A DNA stretch of 64,000 bases from Vibrio agarivorans (GTDB taxonomy: Bacteria > Pseudomonadota > Gammaproteobacteria > Enterobacterales > Vibrionaceae), in NCBI RefSeq assembly GCF_030409635.1, contig NZ_JAUFQF010000002.1, positions 124,001-188,000 of the forward strand. The letters are read 5' to 3'. The notes beneath the pieces were generated by a model. It was not told where the DNA came from and ran no database searches. It saw nothing but the letters and a program-made list of their open reading frames with translations. The translations under genes and the position numbers were made by a program. Shown here one piece after another: positions 45,936-54,976 of the stretch. Every line of letters begins with the position of its first letter. The first letter of the stretch is position 1.

Positions 45936-46550
45936 TTATAGCGTGACCAGCACTCGAATCGCTAATGCGATAAGTACGATGCCGGTCAGTTTATCAATCA
46001 ATAACGCCTTGGAGCGAATCTTTTCAATAAATAGCGGACTGGAAAGAAGCAAGGTGATCAGGCTATACCAGAGACCGTCTACTAGCAGCGGCGTTGCGAT
46101 GATCACGACCTGATTCGATAATGAGTCAGCAATCGCGACAAACTGACTGAACAGTGCGGTAAAAAACACCATAATTTTCGGGCTAAGCAGTGAGATCATC
46201 AGCCCTTCTTTCGCCGCTTGCAGCAAAGAGGCTTGCTCGCCTTTTTCCAGTTTTTCAACCACACCGCCTTTTGAGCGCAAGGCATTCCAACCTAAATAGG
46301 CCAGATAAAGTGCCCCTAACAAGGTAATACCCTTAAACACCATCGGTGCCTGCACCAGCAAAACACTCAAACCGGTTATCGTTATAAATGCATAAAACCC
46401 GATACCTATCGCATGTGCCCATGCCGTGGCAAGCCCATTGGCTCTTCCCCCTGCAAGGCTGTGTTTCGCCACCATCGCCAAACTTGGCCCCGGAGACATC
46501 GCTCCTAGCAGGCAAACTGTAAATAATGACAACCAAACTGAAAATGTCAT
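45936..46550 (-). CDS. LysE-family amino-acid exporter
   Basis: The 204-residue inner-membrane transporter has about six hydrophobic segments. The N-terminal family block is GAMSPGPSLAMVAKHSLAGGR, and LGALYLAYLGWNAL follows later. Members export basic or neutral amino acids or homoserine lactones; substrate cannot be deduced. AAGGATAG precedes the start. Single gene. Confidence 0.85.
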   Translation of the reverse strand: MTFSVWLSLFTVCLLGAMSPGPSLAMVAKHSLAGGRANGLATAWAHAIGIGFYAFITITGLSVLLVQAPMVFKGITLLGALYLAYLGWNALRSKGGVVEKLEKGEQASLLQAAKEGLMISLLSPKIMVFFTALFSQFVAIADSLSNQVVIIATPLLVDGLWYSLITLLLSSPLFIEKIRSKALLIDKLTGIVLIALAIRVLVTL

Positions 46551-46669
46551 TGCAACTATCCTTAATTGTTATATAACCCATGTGAGGCTTGTTTCAAAGT
46601 ACAACTTTTTTATCCAACTATGAATTTATAATTCACTGTTTTTAATGGCAATGTTATCACCTAACTGCA

Positions 46670-46685
46670 AAGCAATCGTTTTACT
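46670..46685. promoter_or_regulatory. PurR-box-like sequence upstream of codB
   Basis: AAGCAATCGTTTTACT matches ACGCAAACGTTTGCGT at 11 of 16 positions, keeping the GCAANCGTTT core. It ends 13 bp before the predicted -35 element. Confidence 0.4.
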
Positions 46686-46698
46686 TCACATTTTCACA

Positions 46699-46726
46699 TT
46701 GACTCACGCTTCAATTTAACCATAAT
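46699..46726 (+). promoter_or_regulatory. Sigma70-type promoter of codBA
   Basis: TTGACT (46699-46704), a 16-bp spacer and CATAAT (46721-46726) each differ by one base from the sigma70 consensus. Transcription would start near 46733, about 128 nt before codB. Confidence 0.5.
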
Positions 46727-46860
46727 ACCGCCCGTTTATCCGTCTTTTGGGCGAAATTTTCATCAATGGCTCGAAGCAACTTGAAGTAATCGCAAGTGTG
46801 TCGTAACACCTTGGAAACTTCAATGAGTGAGAGCATAAACGAATCTATTTGGAGTGTATT

Positions 46861-48102
46861 TTGGCTGCTGATAACAACTACAGTTTGGGTCCGGTTCCTA
46901 AATCGGCGCGTAAAGGTGTCGCATCACTCACTATGGTGATGCTGGGATTGACCTTCTTTTCAGCAAGCATGTGGACAGGAGGTTCGCTTGGTGCAGGGCT
47001 AAGTTTCGATGATTTCTTCTGGGCCGTATTAATCGGTAACCTTCTTCTCGGTATCTACACTTCTTTTCTTGGCTACATCGGCGCTTCTACTGGCCTCTCC
47101 ACTCATCTTCTTGCTCGCTTCTCTTTTGGTTCTAAAGGATCTTGGCTTCCTTCCGCACTGCTTGGCGGCACTCAGGTCGGTTGGTTCGGTGTTGGCGTTG
47201 CCATGTTTGCCATTCCAGTTCACCACGCAACGGGTATTGATACTAACATTCTGATTTTAGTCTCTGGCTTACTGATGACTGCAACCGTCTACTTTGGTAT
47301 TGCGGCTCTGATGGTACTTTCTGCGATTGCTGTTCCAGCCATTGCCGCGCTGGGTGGTTTCTCGGTATTTCAAGCCGTGGAAAGTGCCGGCGGTATTGAA
47401 GCGCTTAAAGCCATTGAACCGAAAGAGCCGCTAGATTTCTCTATCGCGCTGGCGATGGTGGTGGGCTCTTTTGTCTCTGCTGGCACACTGACGGCTGATT
47501 TTGTACGTTTTGGTAAAAAACCGGCTTCAGCGGTTGCAGTAACCATGATCGCTTTCTTTATCGGTAACTCGTTAATGTTCATTTTTGGCGCGGCGGGCGC
47601 TGCGGTAACGGGTGAATCAGACATTTCACAAGTGATGATTGCTCAAGGCTTGCTGATCCCTGCGATTATCGTACTTGGCCTCAATATTTGGACTACTAAC
47701 GACAATGCGCTCTATGCCTCTGGGTTAGGTTTCTCCAACATTACTGGCTTACCAAGTAAATACATCTCAATGGTCAATGGCTTGGTTGGTACATTGTGTG
47801 CATTATGGCTGTATAACAACTTCGTTGGCTGGCTGACCTTCTTGTCGCTAGCGATTCCGCCGATTGGTGGTGTCATCATTGCGGATTTCTTTGTTAATCG
47901 TAAGCGCTATGCAAATTTCGAGAAGACTCAATTTAAGAGCGTAAACTGGGCTGCTATCATTGCTGTAGCACTCGGTGTTGCAGCAGGACACTTCCTGCCA
48001 GGTATTGTTCCACTAAACGCGGTACTTGGCGGTGCAATCGTGTATCTTGTGCTTAACCCGTTACTTAATAAAAACGCAGCTGTTGCGCAAACAGCTCAAT
48101 AA
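46861..48102 (+). CDS. codB: Cytosine permease CodB
   Basis: This NCS1-family cytosine/H+ symporter of the inner membrane has 413 residues and about twelve helices. It follows E. coli CodB almost throughout: ADNNYSLGPVPKSARKGVAS, FFSASMWTGGSLGAGLS, ARFSFGSKGSWLPS and LNIWTTNDNALYASGLGFSN. The start is TTG at 46861, six bases after GGAG, in register with the E. coli N-terminus; a TTG four codons earlier is less likely. It is followed by codA after 9 bp. Confidence 0.95.
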   Translation: MAADNNYSLGPVPKSARKGVASLTMVMLGLTFFSASMWTGGSLGAGLSFDDFFWAVLIGNLLLGIYTSFLGYIGASTGLSTHLLARFSFGSKGSWLPSALLGGTQVGWFGVGVAMFAIPVHHATGIDTNILILVSGLLMTATVYFGIAALMVLSAIAVPAIAALGGFSVFQAVESAGGIEALKAIEPKEPLDFSIALAMVVGSFVSAGTLTADFVRFGKKPASAVAVTMIAFFIGNSLMFIFGAAGAAVTGESDISQVMIAQGLLIPAIIVLGLNIWTTNDNALYASGLGFSNITGLPSKYISMVNGLVGTLCALWLYNNFVGWLTFLSLAIPPIGGVIIADFFVNRKRYANFEKTQFKSVNWAAIIAVALGVAAGHFLPGIVPLNAVLGGAIVYLVLNPLLNKNAAVAQTAQ

Positions 48103-48111
48103 GGTCATTTC

Positions 48112-49389
48112 ATGCCATCCATGATTATAAAAAACGCACGCCTTCAAGATCGTGAAGGCTTGCACCAGATTGTGATTGAACAAGGCACATTCAGCCAAAT
48201 TCGTGACAATGATAATACAATCGACCCGCAGTCAACTCTGATCGATGCTGATGGTGGCTTGGCTGTCGCCCCTTTTTGTGAGCCGCACATCCACCTCGAC
48301 ACCACGCAAACTGCCGGTGAGCCGAGCTGGAACATCTCAGGTACGCTGTTTGAAGGGATTGAGCGCTGGGCGGAGCGTAAAGCGATGCTCTCGATTGAAG
48401 ATGTCAAACAACGCGCTAAACAAACTCTAGAGTGGCAGATTGCCAACGGCATCCAACACGTCCGTACTCACGTAGATGTCTCTGACCCGACGCTGACAGC
48501 GCTAAAAGCGATGGTTGAAGTACGTGAAGAGATGAAAGAGTGGGTAGACATTCAAATTGTCGCCTTTCCACAAGAGGGCATTCTCTCTTATCCGAATGGC
48601 AAAGCGCTATTGGAAGAAGCGGTACAACTGGGCGCTGACGTTGTAGGTGCGATTCCTCACTTTGAATTCACTCGTGAATACGGTGTTGAGTCTCTGCATA
48701 TCGCCTTCGATATTGCACGTAAGTACGACTGTTTGATTGACGTGCACTGTGATGAAATTGATGATGAGCAGTCACGCTTTGTTGAGACACTTGCCGCACT
48801 TGCGCACAAGTATGAGATGGGTGATAAAGTCACTGCTAGCCATACGACAGCGATGGGTTCATATAATGGCGCTTATGCTTCTCGTCTGTTCCGCCTGCTT
48901 AAAATGTCAGGCATCAGCTTTGTGGCTAACCCGCTGGTGAACACGCACCTGCAAGGTCGCTTCGATGACTACCCAAAACGCCGTGGTATCACCCGAGTGA
49001 AAGAGATGCTAGCCGCAGATATCAATGTCTGCTTTGGTCATGATGATGTGTTTGACCCTTGGTATCCTCTCGGCACAGCCAACATGTTACAGGTATTGCA
49101 CATGGGTCTGCATGTGACGCAAGTGATGGGCTATGATCAAATCAATCAAAGCCTAGCACTGATCAGTGATAACTCAGCCAAAGCGATGAACCTGCAAAAT
49201 CAGCATGGTATTGAGGTCGGTAAGCCAGGTAATCTTCTGATCTTGCCAGCAGAAAATGGCTTTGATGCGGTTCGCCGTCAAGTGCCTGTTCGCTACTCTA
49301 TCCGCGCGGGTAAAGTAATTGCTGAAACGCAGCCCGCAACCACTAAGATTCATTTAGAAGGTGAGAAAGCGATCGATTTTCGTCGCTAA
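48112..49389 (+). CDS. codA: Cytosine deaminase CodA
   Basis: This amidohydrolase converts cytosine to uracil and ammonia, letting the cell use imported cytosine. Its 425 residues match the E. coli length (427). The metal ligands are PHIHLDTT (His pair), a His further on in [10 protein letters not shown], and Asp in [10 protein letters not shown]. The start follows AAGGTCATTTC. Second gene of codBA, followed by a terminator. Confidence 0.95.
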   Translation: MPSMIIKNARLQDREGLHQIVIEQGTFSQIRDNDNTIDPQSTLIDADGGLAVAPFCEPHIHLDTTQTAGEPSWNISGTLFEGIERWAERKAMLSIEDVKQRAKQTLEWQIANGIQHVRTHVDVSDPTLTALKAMVEVREEMKEWVDIQIVAFPQEGILSYPNGKALLEEAVQLGADVVGAIPHFEFTREYGVESLHIAFDIARKYDCLIDVHCDEIDDEQSRFVETLAALAHKYEMGDKVTASHTTAMGSYNGAYASRLFRLLKMSGISFVANPLVNTHLQGRFDDYPKRRGITRVKEMLAADINVCFGHDDVFDPWYPLGTANMLQVLHMGLHVTQVMGYDQINQSLALISDNSAKAMNLQNQHGIEVGKPGNLLILPAENGFDAVRRQVPVRYSIRAGKVIAETQPATTKIHLEGEKAIDFRR

Positions 49390-49414
49390 TCTATTTGGCC
49401 TCACTTAAGACATA

Positions 49415-49450
49415 AAAACCCGCAATCAGTCTACGCTGGTTGCGGGTTTT
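49415..49450 (+). terminator. Terminator of codBA
   Basis: AAAACCCGCAA at 49415-49425 and TTGCGGGTTTT at 49440-49450 form the base stem; the inner CAG/CTG segment extends it. A T run is built into the right arm. Confidence 0.8.
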
Positions 49451-49474
49451 CTACATATATTGACTCAAAAAGTT

Positions 49475-49500
49475 GTCATGCTGAGCTTAACTCAGTATCT
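49475..49500 (+). repeat. 26-bp imperfect palindromic repeat, copy 3
   Basis: It reads GTCATGCTGAG..CTCAGTATCT, the same framework as the copies at 38459 and 38525, with partly diverged arms. It lies between codA and the gene at 49601. Confidence 0.6.
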
Positions 49501-49600
49501 AGCTAAGGCAGTCGCAAAACTTAACTCGCGCTAGGTGTTCACTCTGTATCGAATTCAGGGCAGCGTCGGCATTATCAGTGATTAGAATGACTACCAAAGA

Positions 49601-50116
49601 CTATTTAATCGGAATCTCAAACTGCATAAAGAAATCACCTTGATGCTTTTCGTGCCAACGATAATCAAAGCGCAATCTTGGCTCTCCTGCTTTTTTATCT
49701 CCGACTCCGAAACTAAACTGCAAACCATGACTGAGTAACCATTCGTCATAAGACATCTGATCAACATCATCTTCCAGCTCAGAAGGCATCCAAACACCTA
49801 AGCCAAAATAGTTATTCGCTAAACGTTGGGTTAAGAAGGGGTCAGACTGACTCTTTATCAACCACTGGTCCCAATATTCGGTATCGAGATCAAATTGATT
49901 GGTGCTCTCAGAAACCATCAAGTTGGCAAAAGTATCCGATACAAAATTAAGACTTTCTTGCACTGAATAACAAAAACCGCTGCTGTTCACGACAACAGAG
50001 TCGACACTACCGTTAGAAGAATACGTAGGGCTATCAAAAAGATCGCAAGCACGCGCAGTCATACTGAGCGTGCATATTCCAAGCGCAATCCAACAGGCCG
50101 CTTTGTCAGCTGGCAT
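49601..50116 (-). CDS. Hypothetical exported protein
   Basis: I do not recognise this 171-residue protein. The N-terminus (KAACWIALGICTLSMTARA) looks like a signal peptide. The C-terminal third alternates hydrophobic and polar residues (GLQFSFGVGD, EPRLRFDYRWHEKHQGDFFMQFEIPI), suggesting beta strands of a periplasmic or outer-membrane protein. The middle is acidic (SELEDDVDQMSYDEW). The start follows GGGGTTTAT. Confidence 0.5.
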   Translation of the reverse strand: MPADKAACWIALGICTLSMTARACDLFDSPTYSSNGSVDSVVVNSSGFCYSVQESLNFVSDTFANLMVSESTNQFDLDTEYWDQWLIKSQSDPFLTQRLANNYFGLGVWMPSELEDDVDQMSYDEWLLSHGLQFSFGVGDKKAGEPRLRFDYRWHEKHQGDFFMQFEIPIK

Positions 50117-50253
50117 ATAAACCCCAAAAACAACGTCATCTCATAATAATCGATGACTCAAAATCAATAATACGCACCAATTTAAACCATACAGGTGCCG
50201 ATAACCGTAATAAATATCGCAGATTTGTTAATACGATTGTAGTTATTTTTCGA

Positions 50254-50766
50254 CTAAAACGTGACTTTCTTTAGCAGTTTTACAACGTTTGGTGTGGTCA
50301 GATGGCTAATATCTTGATTATTTTCAATATTATTTCTTATGTCCGTACTGCGTATTTTTACCTTTTCCGGACACGCTAACACCGACCATCGCTGAACAAT
50401 CTCTTCTGCGTTAAAAAAGCGTGCAAAACTGAACAGATTGTCTGGCCCCATAACGAAGGTAAACTCATAATCAGGATAACGCTCAGATAAGGCCTCTAAC
50501 ACCGCATAAGTGGTGACACTCTCCCCTGGTTTGTGCAACTGCTCCTCTATTTGGCAGCGCTTGACACTTTGATGGCCAAGATCACCAATAAACGCATCCA
50601 CTAATGCACAACGTTGGTCATAAGCGAGCATCGATTTGCCCCATGCATGTGCAATGCTGGGTAACAGCCACACTTGATCAAAGTGCATGAGTGAATCGAT
50701 CACACTTTTATGTCCAAGACTCGGTGGGTTAAATGCACTGCCAAAGATGGCGACTTTCTGTTTCAT
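50254..50766 (-). CDS. NadD-type nicotinate/nicotinamide nucleotide adenylyltransferase
   Basis: This nucleotidyltransferase of NAD synthesis has 170 residues. The ATP-binding GSAFNPPSLGHK lies at about 9-20, the FTFVMGPDNLFSFARF loop in the middle, and RSTDIRNNI at about 139-147, where the family carries its conserved (I/R)S(S/T)xxR motif. It is shorter than the canonical NadD (213 in E. coli). A second, main NadD is expected elsewhere on a Vibrio genome, so this is probably a specialised paralogue (inference). It is divergent from nadE, which uses its product. Confidence 0.75.
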   Translation of the reverse strand: MKQKVAIFGSAFNPPSLGHKSVIDSLMHFDQVWLLPSIAHAWGKSMLAYDQRCALVDAFIGDLGHQSVKRCQIEEQLHKPGESVTTYAVLEALSERYPDYEFTFVMGPDNLFSFARFFNAEEIVQRWSVLACPEKVKIRSTDIRNNIENNQDISHLTTPNVVKLLKKVTF

Positions 50767-51004
50767 GGGCTCGATTCGTTATTGATTAGACATCACATCA
50801 TTGATTGGAGAGATTTTTGCATCTTCCTGACCAACAATCTACTCGTATGAACAATTCACAGCAAACGGCCATCAAGTTCGTCTGCATCGGGTGACTTAAG
50901 ATATCAATATCGCTTATCATACCAGAAGATATTTTTTACCCGAGACAAGGTACTGCGATGTGCCGCATTTCGGGTATCTGCTTGCAAGAATCAAGGGAAG
51001 AACC

Positions 51005-51835
51005 ATGGAACAACAGATTCGCGATGAAATGCGTGTTTTACCTCAAATCGATGTTGATTTTGAGATTACACGCCGCGTTAATTTTATTAAGAGCAAACTG
51101 ACTGAATCAGGCTGTAAAGCACTGGTACTTGGTATCAGTGGTGGTGTTGATTCAACCACATGTGGTCGCCTTGCTCAGTTAGCCGTTAATCAATTGAATG
51201 AAGAACAAGCAACGGATGCTTATCAGTTTATTGCGGTACGACTGCCTTATGGGGAACAAAAAGACGAAGACGAAGCCCAATTAGCGCTTAGCTTCATTGA
51301 GCCGACTCATTCAGTGTCAGTGAACATTAAATCCGGTGTGGATGGCCTACACGCAGCCAGCAATATCGCTTTAGAAGGTACGGGGTTAATCCCGCAAGAC
51401 CCTGCAAAAATTGATTTTGTAAAAGGTAATGTCAAAGCACGCGCCCGTATGGTTGCACAATATGAGATCGCGGGCTTTGTGGGTGGTTTAGTGCTTGGCA
51501 CAGACCACTCCGCGGAGAACATCACCGGTTTCTACACAAAGTTTGGTGATGGTGCGTGTGACCTCGCCCCTCTATTTGGCTTAAGCAAACGTCAAGTGCG
51601 CCAGCTTGCAAAGCAATTGGGTGCACCAGAGTTACTAGTGAAAAAAACGCCAACGGCAGACCTTGAAGAGCTCAGCCCACAAAAGGCGGATGAAGATGCT
51701 CTCAACCTAAGCTATGACCAAATTGATGACTTCCTAGAAGGCAAACCGGTCGATGCAGAAGCCAAAGCAGCGCTTATTCGTATTTATCAAGTCACTCAGC
51801 ATAAACGCCTGCCAATCCCGACTATCTACGACTAA
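51005..51835 (+). CDS. nadE: Ammonia-dependent NAD+ synthetase
   Basis: This enzyme amidates nicotinic acid adenine dinucleotide to NAD using ammonia. From the ATG at 51005 it has 276 residues, equal to the E. coli-type enzyme (275). The PP-loop reads [10 protein letters not shown] at about 46-55, the Gly-rich [22 protein letters not shown] block binds the second nucleotide, and the C-terminus ends [10 protein letters not shown]. The open frame begins further upstream at 50960, but those 15 residues are unlike the family. A terminator-like hairpin follows. Confidence 0.93.
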   Translation: MEQQIRDEMRVLPQIDVDFEITRRVNFIKSKLTESGCKALVLGISGGVDSTTCGRLAQLAVNQLNEEQATDAYQFIAVRLPYGEQKDEDEAQLALSFIEPTHSVSVNIKSGVDGLHAASNIALEGTGLIPQDPAKIDFVKGNVKARARMVAQYEIAGFVGGLVLGTDHSAENITGFYTKFGDGACDLAPLFGLSKRQVRQLAKQLGAPELLVKKTPTADLEELSPQKADEDALNLSYDQIDDFLEGKPVDAEAKAALIRIYQVTQHKRLPIPTIYD

Positions 51836-51891
51836 CTCCGTATAGGTTACGCAACAAAGCGACTATCTAGCGCGCTTACACTTGGGTACTG

Positions 51892-51927
51892 TATGCCTGC
51901 TTCGATTACAAACCAGAAGCAGGCATA
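51892..51927 (+). terminator. Hairpin behind nadE
   Basis: TATGCCTGCTTC (51892-51903) and GAAGCAGGCATA (51916-51927) form a perfect 12-bp stem with a 12-nt loop. It lacks a clear T run on the plus strand, so terminator function is only probable. Confidence 0.55.
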
Positions 51928-52260
51928 GTTAGATCTGGCTCTCACTCACTGGTGTATTTCACCCGATTGAAATCGTTTTACACCCCTTTCTCATTAGACC
52001 AGCAAACTGAAACTAAACCTTAGTTCCCCTATTTATCATCTTTCATTAGTACTTTATTAGACGCGAAATTTACGAGTATTAAATATCTACGGATTTGCTC
52101 ACTAGCACTTAGGTGTAAATTTCAGTCTTTAATCGCCTGCCCACTTTGCAACAAACCAATAGACTTTATCCATTAGTTATTGTGTGTCGTGATCTCGCTG
52201 TCCACGTGCCGCAATGCCAACTTAACTTGGTTAACTCAAGTGTTTTGGGGTGATACCTAG

Positions 52261-52271
52261 GGCGGTAGCGT
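52261..52271 (+). promoter_or_regulatory. ops / JUMPStart element of the exopolysaccharide operon
   Basis: GGCGGTAGCGT is identical to the core of the ops element, which pauses RNA polymerase and recruits the anti-terminator RfaH. It lies in the JUMPStart context upstream of surface-polysaccharide operons, here 36 bp before the first gene. The embedded GGTA-GCG-TACC can form a small hairpin. Confidence 0.85.
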
Positions 52272-52307
52272 ACCCAGGCTCAACACAAACTTAAATGGAC
52301 TTAAGTG

Positions 52308-53714
52308 ATGAACAAACACCATAAAGGACTCATTCGATCTCATGAAACAGGTTTTGCCTTTGTCTACAGGGTGATCGACATTGTGCTGGTCCTGTGCACG
52401 CTCTTTTTCCTCAACGAGGTCTATCTCTCTGCCTTCAGTAAAGACTATGTGTTACTTGGTGCGCTTGGCACTTTAACCTACTTTTTGGTGGCTGAAAGTA
52501 GTCATCTCTACCGCTCTTGGCGAACGACGACACTCAAAGCGCACATATTTAACACTCAGCTGTGTTGGTTTGTTGCGGCTGTGACCATCATGACCGTGCT
52601 CTATTTCACCAAATCCAGTGAGAGCTTTTCACGTATTGTACTTGGCGGTTGGTTTGTTCTAACACCAGTTCTATTAATGTTTTGGCGTGTGGCACTGAGA
52701 TTGTTTTTGCAATCGGCTCGTAAGCGAGGCTTCAATGCCCGCCGAGCGATTATCGTCGGACACACACAACAAGGCGTTGCACTGGCACAAGAGCTCGAGT
52801 CACACACCCATCATGGGGTGATTTTCGAAGGCTTCTACGATGAGAGACAGAAAGATCGCACCCAAGTCGAGTCAAATTATCGTATCTATGGCAATGTCGA
52901 AGAGGCACTCGAACTGGCTAAATCCGGCGATATTGATTACGTCTACATTGCGATGCCGATGCACGCCAATGAACGTATTGCCAAGTTTTTAAACCAATTC
53001 TCTGACACCACCGCAAACACCTATCTTGTTCCTGATTTCTTTACCTATAACCTGCTGCACTCACGCTGGGATCAAATCGGCAATGTCCAAACACTGAGTG
53101 TTTTTGATACGCCGTTTGTGGGCATCTCATCTTGGGTTAAACGCTTAGAAGACATCATTCTGACATCACTCATTCTCGTACTTATCTCTCCGGTGTTATT
53201 GGTTGTCGCTTTAGCGGTGAAACTCACTTCTCCAGGCCCAGTGATCTTTAAGCAACATCGTTACGGACTCGATGGGCGTAAAATTAAAGTTTGGAAATTT
53301 CGCTCTATGACCACGATGGAGCAAGGTAGCGATGTCAAACAGGCCACAAAAAACGATCCGCGCATCACGCCCGTTGGCCGCTTTATCCGCCGCACATCTC
53401 TTGATGAACTTCCTCAGTTTTTCAATGTGTTACAGGGGTCTATGTCTATCGTCGGCCCTCGTCCACACGCGGTTTCTCACAATGAAGAGTATCGTCAAAT
53501 CGTCGACCGCTACATGCTGCGTCACAAAGTAAAGCCAGGGATCACTGGCTGGGCACAAATTAATGGCTATCGCGGCGAAACCGACACGCTCGATAAAATG
53601 GAAAAGCGCGTCGAGTTTGATTTGGCCTATATCCGCGAATGGTCAGTTTGGATGGACATCAAGATTGTCTTTCTCACTGTATTCAAAGGCTTTACCGGCA
53701 AGAACGCCTATTGA
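52308..53714 (+). CDS. Undecaprenyl-phosphate sugar phosphotransferase (VpsL/WcaJ-like)
   Basis: This membrane enzyme transfers the first sugar-1-phosphate onto undecaprenyl phosphate. Its 468 residues include four N-terminal membrane helices, a CoA-binding-like Rossmann middle (about 145-260), one further helix and the bacterial sugar transferase domain at the C-terminus: KVWKFRSMTTM, RRTSLDELPQFFNVLQGSMSIVGPRP, and KPGITGWAQINGYRG. It follows the ops element and heads a gene series matching V. cholerae vpsL-M-N-O order. The start at 52308 (ATG) is preferred over the GTG immediately before it. Confidence 0.88.
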   Translation: MNKHHKGLIRSHETGFAFVYRVIDIVLVLCTLFFLNEVYLSAFSKDYVLLGALGTLTYFLVAESSHLYRSWRTTTLKAHIFNTQLCWFVAAVTIMTVLYFTKSSESFSRIVLGGWFVLTPVLLMFWRVALRLFLQSARKRGFNARRAIIVGHTQQGVALAQELESHTHHGVIFEGFYDERQKDRTQVESNYRIYGNVEEALELAKSGDIDYVYIAMPMHANERIAKFLNQFSDTTANTYLVPDFFTYNLLHSRWDQIGNVQTLSVFDTPFVGISSWVKRLEDIILTSLILVLISPVLLVVALAVKLTSPGPVIFKQHRYGLDGRKIKVWKFRSMTTMEQGSDVKQATKNDPRITPVGRFIRRTSLDELPQFFNVLQGSMSIVGPRPHAVSHNEEYRQIVDRYMLRHKVKPGITGWAQINGYRGETDTLDKMEKRVEFDLAYIREWSVWMDIKIVFLTVFKGFTGKNAY

Positions 53715-53731
53715 TCAACAAGGTGGTTGGC

Positions 53732-54961
53732 ATGCAAGTAACATTACTGAACAAGTCAAAATGCGCTCTACTCATACTCAGCACGCTAGTGAGTGGCAGT
53801 GTGTTAGCAAGACCATTTAATTATCAGTTTGATAAAGATGACGCGCAGGGGTTTTCTCCTTTCGTTGACGCTGAGCTGGGGTATAACAGCAACGTGACCC
53901 ATGCCAATGACAACGAAATCGACTCTGGATTCGTTACGGTAACTCCAGGTGTCGACTACACCTACCGCACAGGTGAAAGCCGCTTGAGTGCCTTATATAT
54001 CGCTGATGGAGGCTACTACTTTGATAGTTCAGATGACAACTACTTTGACCAGTACCTTGAACTCAACGGTGCACTGCAATTCAACATTCGCCATCGTCTT
54101 AACCTGATTTACGGTTTTTATGACACCCATGAAGAGCGTGGTCAAGGGCTGACTGAAGGGATCAGTCGACTGGTTAACGATACGATCGAGTATCAGCAAC
54201 AGCAGTTCTTAGCCGACTACACCTTTGGTGCTAAGCAAGCCAAAGGACAGATAAAGCTCCACGCGGGATTAGAAACTCGCGAATATCAAAACTACCGCAC
54301 CATCGATAGCGATACAGGAACAAAATACAACGACTATGAGCTCATCAGTTATGGCGGCCGCTTCCTCTACCGCATCAAATCTGGTGCGCAGGCGTTTATT
54401 AGTGTGCAGCGTGAAGATAAACAATTTGACTACGCCGCACGCGAGCTTGCCAAACGCGACAATATCTCTGATTACTACGCCGTCGGTGCCCTTTGGCAGC
54501 TCACTGGGAAAACCCAAGGTGAAGCCTCTATCGGCTATCAAACTAAAGACTTCGACGACAACAGTTTTGAAGACTTTTCAGGCTTAAGTTGGCGCGCAAA
54601 CTTAACTTGGCAACCTAAACAACAAACCAAGTTCAAGTTAAGGACTTCTCAATCCGCCGAAGACCCAGATCAATATGGTGGCTACACCGATGAAACGTAT
54701 TTCGGCCTTGCATGGGCGCAACAGTGGCGCGATCGCCTAATCTCTACCGTCGGCGCCTCTTGGGAAGGGGATGACTTCAACGGTGGGGGCTACGATGGTC
54801 GCGAGGATGATCTCACCACCTTACTGTTTAAACTTCGCTACCAATTTAGTCGCCAGTTTAGCTTTGGCGCTCGTTATGAATACGAAGACAAAAGCTCGAA
54901 CGTTTCTGACATCGAATACTCTCAACACATCATCGGCTTCTTTTCTCAGGTCGAGTTTTAA
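53732..54961 (+). CDS. Outer-membrane beta-barrel protein (VpsM-like position)
   Basis: The 409-residue protein has a signal peptide (LLNKSKCALLILSTLVSGSVLA, cleavage near LAR). It continues with long runs of alternating aromatic and polar residues, as in a beta-barrel: DAELGYNSNVTHAND, TVTPGVDYTYRTGESRLS, FSFGARYEYEDK, ending HIIGFFSQVEF with the aromatic C-terminus of BAM substrates. It lies between the VpsL-like and Wza-like genes, like the outer-membrane proteins of Vibrio vps and cps loci. The real start is at 53732; the frame extends upstream into the previous gene without biological meaning. Probably part of the export apparatus. Confidence 0.72.
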   Translation: MQVTLLNKSKCALLILSTLVSGSVLARPFNYQFDKDDAQGFSPFVDAELGYNSNVTHANDNEIDSGFVTVTPGVDYTYRTGESRLSALYIADGGYYFDSSDDNYFDQYLELNGALQFNIRHRLNLIYGFYDTHEERGQGLTEGISRLVNDTIEYQQQQFLADYTFGAKQAKGQIKLHAGLETREYQNYRTIDSDTGTKYNDYELISYGGRFLYRIKSGAQAFISVQREDKQFDYAARELAKRDNISDYYAVGALWQLTGKTQGEASIGYQTKDFDDNSFEDFSGLSWRANLTWQPKQQTKFKLRTSQSAEDPDQYGGYTDETYFGLAWAQQWRDRLISTVGASWEGDDFNGGGYDGREDDLTTLLFKLRYQFSRQFSFGARYEYEDKSSNVSDIEYSQHIIGFFSQVEF

Positions 54962-54976
54962 TCAATAGGTCTCGCT

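Larger units (their letters stand above)
46551..46860. other. Divergent spacer upstream of codB
   Basis: These 310 bp contain the LysE-family and codB promoters. A promoter and a PurR-box-like site for codB are listed separately. A short CGCCC...GGGCG hairpin lies at about 46729-46755 in the codB leader; no gene is seen. Confidence 0.45.
51836..52307. other. Intergenic leader region upstream of the exopolysaccharide operon
   Basis: The 472-bp interval contains a hairpin behind nadE and, at its right end, an ops element. A long transcribed leader is typical for RfaH-controlled operons. No gene is seen. Confidence 0.5.

Noticed and set aside
46551..46860. Purine riboswitch in the codB leader
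   Set aside because: The conserved aptamer core was not found; a PurR-type operator fits better.
52601..52807. Minus-strand frames inside the polysaccharide genes
   Set aside because: They are antisense shadows of strongly supported plus-strand genes.
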